Positions 1 through 4,940 of a DNA stretch of 6,214 bases are shown piece by piece. The DNA comes from Thermoleophilaceae bacterium (GTDB lineage Bacteria > Actinomycetota > Thermoleophilia > Solirubrobacterales > Thermoleophilaceae), in contig JACCYP010000101.1 of the NCBI GenBank assembly GCA_013696425.1, positions 1-6,214 on the forward strand, in the 5' to 3' direction. Positions within the stretch are counted from its first letter, which is position 1; every line of letters starts with the position of its first letter. Both the position numbers and the translations under genes were made by a program. A model generated the notes under the pieces. That model had not been told where the DNA came from. It did no database searches and saw nothing but the letters and a program-made list of their open reading frames with translations.

Positions 1-810
1 GGGCCATGCCTCGTCCGGGCCGTACAGCGCCATGAAGTGGTCGATCATCTCGATCGTCTGCTGCGCGTCCTTGGCCAGGATGCGCTTCGCGACTTCGGTG
101 GGCGCGTCGAGGTACACGCCTTCGACATGGACCGCCGGCACCTTCGTCTTCACGGCCTGATGCCAGAACACCGGTTTGTCGAGCGCCGCCGAGTAGATCA
201 CGCCCTGCAATCCCCAGTCCGGCTTGTCGGAGATCGAGCTGACCTTCCGCTTCCCCGTCTTCCGCTCCACGATGGAGTTGGTCGTCTCGACGTCGATGTA
301 GCCCTTGATGGGCAGTCGCACGCCGGGTAGCTGCAAACTGATCTCTCGCTCTACGGCGATGGGCTGCACCATGGGACTGGCCTGGTGGTGGTACGCCTCG
401 ACGAGCCGGGCGGCCTGCGTCTTCATGTCGTCCGGGTCGCCGTCCCATTCGATCTGGCTCGCCCCGCCGGCCTGGTCGATGCGGTCGCGCCACGCCTGGT
501 CAAAGGCGTCCGTGACGTCACCGACGGGGAGGTCCTTCTCCGACTCGATCTTCTGCCGGAAGTTGTGCTCGTGCGCTGAGTGGTCGGCGCTGCCCCAGAT
601 CAGGGCCGCTCCGGGCCGCTCCTTGATGCCGCGGATGTAGCGCTCGCGGTACTGATTCGGGCACCGCTTGAACATCCCCAGCTGCGACGCGCTGATGTGC
701 GTCCACGTGCGCTCGGCGGCGGGCGCGTCGAATAGGCTGGCGAGTTGAGAGTTGAGGCCGGAGGCGGCCGGAGCCGCCCCCTTCTCGATCGTGACCCAGG
801 GCGTGGGCAT
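1..810 (-). CDS. PD-(D/E)XK nuclease, RecB/Cas4-like (C-terminus beyond the window)
   Basis: The frame is open for 270 codons from an ATG at 810 to the left edge, so the C-terminus is missing. Near the N-terminus, around residues 38-60, is the segment SASQLGMFKRCPNQYRERYI, which matches the opening of PDDEXK_1/RecB-like nucleases. The catalytic core follows: G170-Y-I-D173, then V-E182-R-K184-T-G, then Q202 with Y206, giving the usual D...ExK...QxxxY order of the fold. His residues near 77-83 could be the family's motif-I histidine. Such enzymes are metal-dependent DNA exonucleases in the cytoplasm. In actinophages they are often called Cas4-family exonucleases; only one Cys (C50) is visible, so a 4Fe-4S cluster cannot be judged without the missing end. 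The start overlaps the stop of the SSB-like gene as TGATG and has no Shine-Dalgarno sequence, so translation is probably coupled. Together they suggest a recombination or end-processing pair. The fold is quite certain; the biological role is inferred. Confidence 0.85.
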   Translation of the reverse strand, partial: MPTPWVTIEKGAAPAASGLNSQLASLFDAPAAERTWTHISASQLGMFKRCPNQYRERYIRGIKERPGAALIWGSADHSAHEHNFRQKIESEKDLPVGDVTDAFDQAWRDRIDQAGGASQIEWDGDPDDMKTQAARLVEAYHHQASPMVQPIAVEREISLQLPGVRLPIKGYIDVETTNSIVERKTGKRKVSSISDKPDWGLQGVIYSAALDKPVFWHQAVKTKVPAVHVEGVYLDAPTEVAKRILAKDAQQTIEMIDHFMALYGPDEAWP

Positions 811-1238
811 CAGAACGGCAGGTCGTCGCCGACGACGGCCGGCGAGCCCTGTCCGCCGTTCGTGGGCTTCGACGAGCCGGGCTTGGGGTCGAGCGGCTCG
901 CCGCTGAGCTCCCACGCCTCGTTGCCGGTCTTCGTCTGGAACTTGCGCAGGTAGCACGGGCCGATGGGGCCGTTGCCGGCGTCGATGTGGCCCTGCGCGG
1001 TGTTCGCGGTGCCCTCCCGATAGCTATTGTGGCTGAATGCGAGGGTGCGGTCGGTGTCGCGAGCGTCCGCCAGGCGCACGATGTAGTGCGTCTGGTCGCC
1101 GAAAGTGGTATCGATCCGCGGGCGGGTGTTGACGATGGCGAAGGCGATCTGTTCGAGGTACATGCGGTCCTTGTCTTCCTTCTTGAGGAAGTCGCCGCCG
1201 CCAGGCGATTCTTCGACGATCTGTGTCCAGTTGACCAT
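810..1238 (-). CDS. Phage single-stranded DNA-binding protein (SSB-like)
   Basis: This 142-aa protein has a mixed beta-rich body (about residues 15-115) followed by a Pro/Gly/Ser-rich linker and the acidic C-terminal tip GDDLPF (137-142). That tip closely resembles the DDDIPF end through which bacterial SSBs dock nucleases, helicases and RecO/PriA-type partners. The body contains IDTTFGDQTHYIV, and GPCYLRKFQTKTGNEAWEL before the linker, a layout I recognise from small ssDNA-binding proteins of actinophages rather than from the classical bacterial OB sequence. Its job is presumably to coat single-stranded DNA during phage replication or recombination. The ATG at 1238 follows a strong AGGAGG by 9 nt, after the only clear gap (27 nt) in the operon, so this gene may be translated independently and abundantly. 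The PD-(D/E)XK nuclease overlaps its stop codon and could be recruited through the tip. An OB fold is not proven from sequence alone. Confidence 0.72.
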   Translation of the reverse strand: MVNWTQIVEESPGGGDFLKKEDKDRMYLEQIAFAIVNTRPRIDTTFGDQTHYIVRLADARDTDRTLAFSHNSYREGTANTAQGHIDAGNGPIGPCYLRKFQTKTGNEAWELSGEPLDPKPGSSKPTNGGQGSPAVVGDDLPF

Positions 1239-1247
1239 TGCCCTTGT

Positions 1248-1253
1248 CCTCCT
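1248..1253 (-). promoter_or_regulatory. Strong ribosome binding site of the SSB-like gene
   Basis: The minus strand reads AGGAGG, a perfect anti-16S core, 9 nt before the ATG at 1238. It lies in the 27-nt gap after the small membrane protein gene. It fixes the SSB start and suggests higher translation than for the coupled genes upstream. Confidence 0.8.
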
Positions 1254-1265
1254 GTGGGTTGTGGG

Positions 1266-1427
1266 CTAGTTGGCGGTTAGGCCGACGAGCAGGCCGATGG
1301 TGAATCCGGTCATGCCGCAGGTGAGTGCGACGACGAACAGCGCGGCGACTATCGGCTTGTCAACCTGGTAGTCCGGCGGCTGGTAGTCGCGCTGGGCGAG
1401 GCGCAGGCGGGGCTCGTCGAGGCTCAT
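1266..1427 (-). CDS. Small single-span membrane protein, 53 aa
   Basis: The ORF encodes 53 residues with a hydrophilic, proline-containing N-terminus (residues 1-25, MSLDEPRLRLAQRDYQPPDY and onward). One hydrophobic segment of about 25 residues (P25 to about L50: IVAALFVVALTCGMTGFTIG and onward) ends the protein with TAN. The segment is Gly- and Thr-containing and long enough to cross a membrane once. The preceding region has both acidic and basic residues, so orientation is unclear. The ATG overlaps the stop of the 49-aa gene as ATGA, with GAGG 7 nt upstream. No family is recognised. A minor holin-like or membrane-anchor role is possible, but its place among DNA-metabolism genes does not settle this. 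Confidence 0.7.
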   Translation of the reverse strand: MSLDEPRLRLAQRDYQPPDYQVDKPIVAALFVVALTCGMTGFTIGLLVGLTAN

Positions 1428-1573
1428 CGGGTGGCCTCGCGGTGCTCCGTCGCGTCACGGCGAGCGGTTCGCAGCGAGTAGTGCGGAAGCGCCTGCCAGC
1501 CGCACGAGCACGACGCCTGCGCCACGCGCGAGACGCGCACGCGCACTCGGTGGCGCCACCATCCGAGGCGCAT
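1424..1573 (-). CDS. CxCGW microprotein, 49 aa, putative zinc-binding
   Basis: This short gene is supported mainly by context. It starts TGATG-overlapped with the 85-aa gene upstream, GAGGAG lies 5 nt before the ATG, and its stop overlaps the next start as ATGA. The product is very basic (RHRVRVRVSR at 7-16) and contains C22-S-C24-G-W26, then H31, RTARRDA (35-41) and H44. The pattern CxCGW, followed by Arg, an Ala-rich helix and His, recurs in small proteins of actinophages and resembles half of a zinc ribbon, suggesting a nucleic-acid-binding or adaptor protein. The Arg/Val-rich N-terminus could alternatively mean that translation begins later, but no in-frame ATG lies downstream. Function is unknown. 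Confidence 0.65.
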   Translation of the reverse strand: MRLGWWRHRVRVRVSRVAQASCSCGWQALPHYSLRTARRDATEHREATR

Positions 1574-1830
1574 CACGACTCCTCTTCGTGCGGTTCGATG
1601 GCGGCGCTAGCGGCCATCAGCGCGGCTGCCAGCCGGAAGGCGTCGCGGCTCGACAGGCGCGTAGTGACGCCGACGTCGTAGATGAGGATGTGGACGCTGG
1701 GCTCGGTAACGGCGGCGACTACTTCAACGGGCCAGCCGTCGAGGTCTTCCATCTGGCAGACCGTCACGTCGTCCGACAACCCGCCGATGCCGTCCCGCTC
1801 GGTGTTCACGATGTCGTGGTGGTCGGTCAT
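1573..1830 (-). CDS. Small phage protein, 85 aa, unknown function
   Basis: The product begins MTDHHDIVNTERDGIGG and continues with alternating beta-type segments (DVTVCQMEDL, PVEVVAAV, VHILIYDVGVTTRLS). It ends in an Ala-rich helix (RDAFRLAAALMAASAAIE) and an acidic tail. This beta-strands-then-helix layout is common among small early proteins of actinophages, but no function is known to me. I chose the ATG at 1830 because it overlaps the upstream stop as ATGA and has AAGGAG 8 nt before it. The frame stays open further upstream to 1935, but that extension is Arg-rich, lies inside the preceding gene and has no ribosome site. Confidence 0.7.
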   Translation of the reverse strand: MTDHHDIVNTERDGIGGLSDDVTVCQMEDLDGWPVEVVAAVTEPSVHILIYDVGVTTRLSSRDAFRLAAALMAASAAIEPHEEES

Positions 1831-2084
1831 CGGACAGTCTCCTTGGCGTTCATCAGAATCGGCCCGTACGTCGCGGTCCAGATGCGCTTGCCGTTGCGCT
1901 CGTAGTTCTGCGCGTCGATGCCGGCGGCGCGACACAACCGCCGCAAGTCGTGCACCGGGACGGGCACGTAGGCCGACAACCGGCCAGAGGCAGCGGCGAG
2001 TTCTACGCCGACGCCGAGGGCCGTCTCTTCGGAGACGGGGGTGGCGTCGGGCAGGTCGAGCGCCGCGGACTGCTCGGGGCTCAC
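1827..2084 (-). CDS. Small phage protein, 85 aa, GTG start
   Basis: This unrecognised 85-aa protein begins (GTG)SPEQSAALDLPDATPVSEE. It has a helix around residues 18-33 (SEETALGVGVELAAASG), a VPVPVHDLRRLCRAAGI stretch (40-56) that could be a small helix pair, and a polar end (RIWTATYGPILMNAKETVR). The GTG at 2084 overlaps the upstream TGA as GTGA and has GAGGA 6 nt before it. An open frame continues upstream to 2318, but it is Arg/His-rich and covers the neighbouring 63-aa gene, so it is a shadow. The middle segment is mildly helix-turn-helix-like, but I would not call it one. Confidence 0.65.
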   Translation of the reverse strand: MSPEQSAALDLPDATPVSEETALGVGVELAAASGRLSAYVPVPVHDLRRLCRAAGIDAQNYERNGKRIWTATYGPILMNAKETVR

Positions 2085-2272
2085 GACTCGTCCTCGGCCC
2101 AGGCGCGACTGCCGTGATGCGTGACGAACCTCGCAGGGCGCCCGTCGGTGAACAGCCATCCGTAGCGATAGCCTCCGGGCTCGTAGAGCGAGAGCGATCC
2201 CGACTTGTTGCCGTCGATGTACCAGTGCTGTGGTAGTTCGCCGAGTAGCGTGATGAGTTCTGCGACGGTCAT
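2081..2272 (-). CDS. Small phage protein with MTVAELI helix, 63 aa
   Basis: The product starts MTVAELITLLGELPQHWYID, an N-terminal helix of a type very frequent in small uncharacterised phage proteins (MTVxELIxxLxxLPQ). A Gly/Tyr/Trp-rich beta portion follows (SLSLYEPGGYRYGWLFTDG), then a short acidic end. No enzymatic motif is seen. The ATG overlaps the preceding stop as ATGA, and AGGAG lies 8 nt upstream, so the start is firm. It ends in a GTGA overlap with the next gene. Confidence 0.72.
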   Translation of the reverse strand: MTVAELITLLGELPQHWYIDGNKSGSLSLYEPGGYRYGWLFTDGRPARFVTHHGSRAWAEDES

Positions 2273-2550
2273 GCCGCCCGCTCCTGCATACGGGCGGTGA
2301 ACGCCTCGATGTCCCCACGGACGAGGAAGTACTGGATCGGCTGGTCGAAGTCCTTAATCGTCACGACCCACACCCCCGGCTCGTCCTCCGACTCCAGGTG
2401 CCGCAGGTCGAAGCCCATCTCGGCGAGGTCGGTGAACGCGTCGAGCGGCACCTGATGGACGCAGCGGCTGATGTAGAACCCGTCGGCCTCGGCGCTCTCC
2501 GCCACCATCGCGAGGAGTGCGCCGATGCGATGCGCGTCCTGGGCGGTCAT
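2269..2550 (-). CDS. Small phage protein, 93 aa, unknown function
   Basis: This 93-aa acidic protein has an N-terminal helix (MTAQDAHRIGALLAMVAESA), then DGFYISRCVHQVPLDAFTDL and GVWVVTIKDFDQPIQYFLVR. The predicted order is helix, strand, helix, strand, strand, helix, compatible with a small alpha/beta domain. I recognise no family. The ATG at 2550 overlaps the upstream stop as ATGA and has GAGGAG 8 nt before it; an in-frame GTG three codons earlier is a less likely start. Confidence 0.7.
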   Translation of the reverse strand: MTAQDAHRIGALLAMVAESAEADGFYISRCVHQVPLDAFTDLAEMGFDLRHLESEDEPGVWVVTIKDFDQPIQYFLVRGDIEAFTARMQERAA

Positions 2551-3122
2551 CGGTCGCACTCCTCGATGACCATGCGGACGAGTTCGTCCTCGGCCAAGAA
2601 CCCAAGCGCCAGGCGAATGGCCTCGCGGAAGGTGTCCTCCGCGATGTCCTGCAACGACGGCAAACTGACCGGCTCGGCGTCGACCGGCTCGGCGTCGACC
2701 GGCTCGGCCTCTGCCTCGGCCCCGACCGGCTCCCGGCGCCGCTCGACGTGATCACGGATCACGGCCGCGGTGATCTCCTCCGGCTCGTGCTCCTCGACGA
2801 CTTCCGCCCAGACCTCGACCGGGTCGTCTGCACGCATTAGCTCACGTGTCTGGCGTGGATTGACCGGTGCCATGGCACCGGTTTGCGCCTCGATCTCTCC
2901 AGCTAACTTTGCCGACCGCACGAGCAAGCGCGCGTGCGAGTCCTGGAATCCCCACCGCTCGCGGCAGTAGTCGGAGAAGGTGGTGTAGCCGCGGTCGCGG
3001 TACTTCTTGCCGTCCCGGATTGCCATCAAGGCCCGGCCAACCTCGACGACGCTGCGCATCCCGCGCTCGATTACGGCCTCCAGTTCAATGAGGTCGTGCC
3101 CGATGACGACGCTACTGGTCAT
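2547..3122 (-). CDS. DUF3102/KorB-like helix-turn-helix protein, 191 aa
   Basis: Residues 10-75 (DLIELEAVIERGMRSVVEVG, then RALMAIRDGKKYRDRGYTTF, then SDYCRERWGFQDSHARLLVR) match a group found in phages, plasmids and integrative elements. In that group a helix with 'EVGRALxxIRD', 'YxTFxDYCRERWG' and a following HTH-like pair are diagnostic. It is variously labelled DUF3102-like, KorB/ParB HTH-like, or found at the N-terminus of element-borne methyltransferases. Residues 85-130 (MAPVNPRQTRELMRAD and the VWAEVVEE...TAAVIRDHVERR segment) are also typical. An acidic linker follows with EPVDA repeats (139-152), then a C-terminal helical region. The likely role is sequence-specific DNA binding in replication, partition or regulation. 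The ATG overlaps the stop of the ParB-like gene as ATGA and has GAGGGG-type purine tracts upstream. A longer open frame reaching 3428 is a shadow inside the ParB-like gene. The family resemblance is from memory, not from a search. Confidence 0.75.
   Translation of the reverse strand: MTSSVVIGHDLIELEAVIERGMRSVVEVGRALMAIRDGKKYRDRGYTTFSDYCRERWGFQDSHARLLVRSAKLAGEIEAQTGAMAPVNPRQTRELMRADDPVEVWAEVVEEHEPEEITAAVIRDHVERRREPVGAEAEAEPVDAEPVDAEPVSLPSLQDIAEDTFREAIRLALGFLAEDELVRMVIEECDR
2668..2712 (-). repeat. 15-bp tandem repeat encoding EPVDA units
   Basis: Three 15-bp units follow head to tail. The first two, at 2668-2682 and 2683-2697, are identical on the plus strand (accggctcggcgtcg), and the third, at 2698-2712, differs only in its last four bases. 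A further accggctc follows shortly after. On the minus strand the units encode a Glu/Pro/Val/Asp/Ala pentapeptide in the linker of the 191-aa protein. Units of 15 bp preserve the frame, so copy number could vary by slippage. Confidence 0.85.
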
Positions 3123-3937
3123 TCGCCCTCGTCCCCTCGTCCGATGCGGCGGACGGAGAGCTTTCGGGTGCGACGGCCAGAGTTGTACTGGTCGACGATC
3201 GCGCGGGCTACGTACGTGCGCTTGCTGCCACTGCCCGACTGTCCGAAGTCGGAGATGGAGGTCGCTCGGCGTAGGATCTTTGCGGCGGGCTCCAGCCCGA
3301 GCTTGCGGGCCAGTTCGTCCAGAGCTACGACATCGCGATAGGTGTGGATGAAAAGCCCGAGGCCACCGATAATTGGCCCTTTTCGCGCCGCGCGGTCGTC
3401 GATGCCCCACGCTTCCTTCACAACCCATAGCGTTTCCCCGAGCACGTTCGGTCCGCGACGGTGGGTTTCATTTACGGCTGCCGCGCAGGACAGCGCGCCG
3501 GAGACGGCCGAGTCCGCGATGTAGAACCCGTGTCGCCTGACGATGGTGTCAATCTCGACCGCTTCGTGGCGTCCTCCGCGCACTCCGGCGATGTGAATCT
3601 CAGTAGGTTTAACGGCCGTCCGGAACTGGTTCGCGTCAATGAACTTGCATGCTTCCTCCTCGGGCGTGAGGTCGTGGACGAGACAGGCGACCTCGGTTCG
3701 TCCGAGCAGATGCAGGGCCGCTAGGCGGTGCTGGCCATCGAACACGGAAAGGCGTCCGTCGTCGCGGGCATTTACGTGGAGGACGCCGAGGAGGTTCGGG
3801 TCGAAGGTCGATGCGATCCTCTCTACGCGCTTCTGGTTCAGCGGCCGTTGGAAGCTGTGGTCGATGAAGAGGAGGTCGACCGGAACGACCTCAACGATCA
3901 CGTCGTCGGTCTGTAGTCGTGCGGCGGTGTCGAGCAT
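3119..3937 (-). CDS. ParB/sulfiredoxin-fold DGQHR protein (DUF6551-like), 272 aa
   Basis: The N-terminal third has the ParB-like layout. VVPVDLLFIDHSFQRPLNQK (17-36) supplies the 'position/QRP' motif; RVERIASTFDPNLLGVLHVN (38-56) and the core D67-G-Q-H-R71 followed by LAALHLLG complete the nucleotide-binding or nuclease-type pocket. DGQHR is the hallmark of ParB-fold and DGQHR-domain proteins in phages and genomic islands; actinophage copies are often annotated ParB-like nuclease or DUF6551. The rest (about 90-272) is mainly helical, with an IDANQF segment, GLFIHTYRDV and a basic C-terminus, and may bind DNA. The role could be CTP-dependent or nuclease action on DNA, or regulation. No ParA is visible. 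The ATG lies directly after the TAG of the XRE gene with no spacing; a weak AGAAGGGA precedes it, so coupling is probable. The next gene overlaps its stop as ATGA. The fold is confident; the activity is not. Confidence 0.82.
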   Translation of the reverse strand: MLDTAARLQTDDVIVEVVPVDLLFIDHSFQRPLNQKRVERIASTFDPNLLGVLHVNARDDGRLSVFDGQHRLAALHLLGRTEVACLVHDLTPEEEACKFIDANQFRTAVKPTEIHIAGVRGGRHEAVEIDTIVRRHGFYIADSAVSGALSCAAAVNETHRRGPNVLGETLWVVKEAWGIDDRAARKGPIIGGLGLFIHTYRDVVALDELARKLGLEPAAKILRRATSISDFGQSGSGSKRTYVARAIVDQYNSGRRTRKLSVRRIGRGDEGE

Positions 3938-4312
3938 CTAGAATCCCTTCTCGTTGGGGGCCGCCGCCATGCTCGCCAGAGGTATGCGGCGGCCCTTGGT
4001 CGTCCTAATGAGCTGCTCGCCGAGCGCGCCGTGCAGCGACTCCGCGAGGAGTCGGGCGAGAACATCCACGGCGCCGGCCATCGCGGCTTCGTCTTCGGGG
4101 ACGCCGCGGAGGTCTTCGGCGCGGACGTCGAGGACGCGGGCGAGGGCCTCGAGCTGCGCGTTACGCGGCTCGGCCTTTCCTGCTTCCCACCGGGCGACGC
4201 TCCTGAGAGCAACCCCGGCGCGGACGGCGAGCTCCTGCTGCGTGAGCCGGGGCATTACCGCCTTCCGGGCGGCCCTGATTCGGGCGGCCGTCGTGTTTGG
4301 CGCGGTCATCAT
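3938..4312 (-). CDS. XRE/Cro-family helix-turn-helix regulator, 124 aa
   Basis: Residues 9-62 form a canonical HTH_3/XRE domain. RIRAARKAVMPRLTQQELAV leads into RAGVALRSVARWEAGKAEPR, with the typical 'LTQQELAxxAGVxxRSVxRWExGKxxP' helix 2-turn-helix 3 and LEALARVLDVRAEDL closing the domain. A helical region (75-105) may dimerise, and the last 20 residues are short and polar. There is no peptidase domain, so it is not a LexA/CI-type cleavable repressor. It is the first gene of the long minus-strand operon and its promoter overlaps a perfect inverted repeat, so it probably regulates itself and the operon. No Shine-Dalgarno precedes the ATGATG start, but a well-formed promoter lies 7 nt away, so the mRNA is probably leaderless. 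Either of the two ATGs could be used. Whether it is the lysogenic repressor or a Cro-like early regulator cannot be decided; its place at the head of the early operon favours the latter. Confidence 0.87.
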   Translation of the reverse strand: MMTAPNTTAARIRAARKAVMPRLTQQELAVRAGVALRSVARWEAGKAEPRNAQLEALARVLDVRAEDLRGVPEDEAAMAGAVDVLARLLAESLHGALGEQLIRTTKGRRIPLASMAAAPNEKGF

Positions 4313-4319
4313 GCGTCGG

Positions 4320-4348
4320 ACGATACGCCGCTTGAAGCGTCATGTCAA
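4320..4348 (-). promoter_or_regulatory. Promoter of the minus-strand early operon
   Basis: On the minus strand a consensus -35 TTGACA (4343-4348) and a -10 TATCGT (4320-4325) are separated by exactly 17 nt. The -10 ends 7 nt before the first ATG at 4312, so transcription would start at or next to the start codon. The -35 lies inside the candidate operator at 4338-4359, implying that a bound repressor would block it. Confidence 0.72.
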
Positions 4349-4359
4349 GAGTCATGACG
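4338..4359. promoter_or_regulatory. Candidate operator: inverted repeat CGTCATG-N8-CATGACG
   Basis: Two perfect 7-bp arms, CGTCATG at 4338-4344 and CATGACG at 4353-4359, flank 8 bases. The right part also holds the 8-bp palindrome GTCATGAC (4351-4358), and GTCATG recurs directly 12 bp apart (4339 and 4351). An additional ATGAC half-site lies at 4377-4381, and AAGAGTC occurs twice (4347 and 4364). The cluster covers the minus-strand -35 and reaches the plus-strand promoter, as expected for binding sites of one or both flanking HTH proteins. Confidence 0.6.
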
Positions 4360-4371
4360 AAGTAAGAGTCG

Positions 4372-4400
4372 TGGCGATGACTTTAGGCATGATCTAGGCT
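4372..4400 (+). promoter_or_regulatory. Probable promoter of the plus-strand cassette
   Basis: TAGGCT (4395-4400) fits an actinobacterial TANNNT -10 and lies 7 nt before the GTG at 4408, the same spacing as in the opposing promoter. Seventeen bases upstream, TGGCGA (4372-4377) is only a weak -35 match (3 of 6). A weak promoter needing an activator, and a leaderless transcript, would both fit; this is inference. Confidence 0.4.
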
Positions 4401-4407
4401 CCGGCCC

Positions 4408-4812
4408 GTGGAATGGACCGACGCCTTCATCGCCGCTCAAGGCAACCGCACGATCCCCGAGCTCGCGCAGATCACCGGCATCGGCGAACGGGTACTAGCC
4501 CGCTATCGAGTCGGCACGATCCCTAGGCCAGCGCAATACGAGCGGCTGCTCCCGCACATGCCGGGGCTCCTGCCGTTACCGCAAATACGGCGCCGGGCCG
4601 AGACCGACCCATCAACCGATCAGCGCGTCTCCGACCTGGAGGACGCGGTGCTGTCGCTCAGCGAACAGATCGGCGCGCGGCGCGGCGCCGGGCGCGGCGG
4701 TCAGCTGGCGACCGAGAGCGGCGCAATGGCTGAGCGCCAGGAATTGCTAGAGCGGCTTCGTGTGCGTCAGCGTACGCGCCGACGTCGAGCAGACCAAGGA
4801 CCCGAGCGATGA
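4408..4812 (+). CDS. HTH protein of the switch with Arg-rich tail, 134 aa
   Basis: Residues 12-48 contain a short helix-turn-helix: T15-IPELAQITGIGERVLARYR, then a VGTIPRPAQYERLL segment as in small Cro/repressor-like proteins whose recognition helix ends in 'RYRxGxxP'. Residues 70-92 (DQRVSDLEDAVLSLSEQIGA) form an amphipathic, possibly coiled-coil helix for oligomerisation. The remainder is Gly/Arg-rich and ends in a strongly basic helix (QELLERLRVRQRTRRRR). The GTG at 4408 is the only credible start in this frame, without a Shine-Dalgarno and 7 nt after a -10-like TAGGCT. It is divergent from the XRE gene and shares the operator region, so it is likely the partner regulator of the switch, perhaps the repressor since a membrane-protein cassette follows. 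G/C third-position bias weakens over the last 25 codons, so the tail may have drifted or may not be fully real. Confidence 0.65.
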   Translation: MEWTDAFIAAQGNRTIPELAQITGIGERVLARYRVGTIPRPAQYERLLPHMPGLLPLPQIRRRAETDPSTDQRVSDLEDAVLSLSEQIGARRGAGRGGQLATESGAMAERQELLERLRVRQRTRRRRADQGPER

Positions 4813-4940
4813 CCCTCCATTGCTCGTCGGTTCGCCGTCGCCGCACCGCTTCCCCTCCCGCGTCGCTTGCTTTAGATTGTGCCATGCTCCACTATCTGCG
4901 GCACATCTCGGACGGGGGATCATGCGTGACGATTCGATGA
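4809..4940 (+). CDS. Possible 43-aa protein, unknown
   Basis: This ORF begins in an ATGA overlap with the end of the HTH gene and has AAGGA 8 nt before the ATG. It encodes MTLHCSSVRRRRTASPPASL and onward, ending CVTIR, with no recognisable domain. Codon third positions are not strongly G/C-biased, and the ORF overlaps the start of the 65-aa gene by 19 nt. The overlap and ribosome site are the only support; the stretch may instead be a leader carrying a promoter (a TAGATT -10-like element lies at 4873-4878). Confidence 0.28.
   Translation: MTLHCSSVRRRRTASPPASLALDCAMLHYLRHISDGGSCVTIR

Noticed and set aside
1831..1935. N-terminal extension of the 85-aa gene to an ATG at 1935
   Set aside because: Arg-rich, lies inside the preceding gene and lacks a ribosome site; the ATG at 1830 has AAGGAG and an ATGA overlap.
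2085..2318. N-terminal extension of the GTG-start gene to 2318
   Set aside because: Arg/His-rich frame opposite in phase to the real 63-aa gene; the GTGA overlap with GAGGA at 2084 explains the start better.
2668..2730. Tandem repeat as a replication iteron array or CRISPR
   Set aside because: Units are adjacent, without spacers, multiples of three and in-frame with a pentapeptide linker; coding expansion suffices.
3123..3428. N-terminal extension of the DUF3102-like gene to 3428
   Set aside because: It is a shadow of the ParB-like gene; family similarity and the ATGA overlap begin at 3122.
37..3941. Many plus-strand ORFs antisense to the long operon
   Set aside because: They have no ribosome sites or recognisable domains and are explained by high GC content; the minus strand has conserved domains and coupled starts throughout.
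4873..4878. TAGATT as a separate promoter for the 65-aa gene
   Set aside because: The -10 match is 4 of 6 but no convincing -35 lies 16-18 nt upstream; mentioned only as an alternative.
4658..4885. Minus-strand 75-aa ORF opposite the end of the HTH gene
   Set aside because: No proper ribosome site (GGAG only 1 nt from the ATG), an Arg-rich low-complexity end, and overlap with the better-supported plus-strand gene; kept only as an ambiguity.
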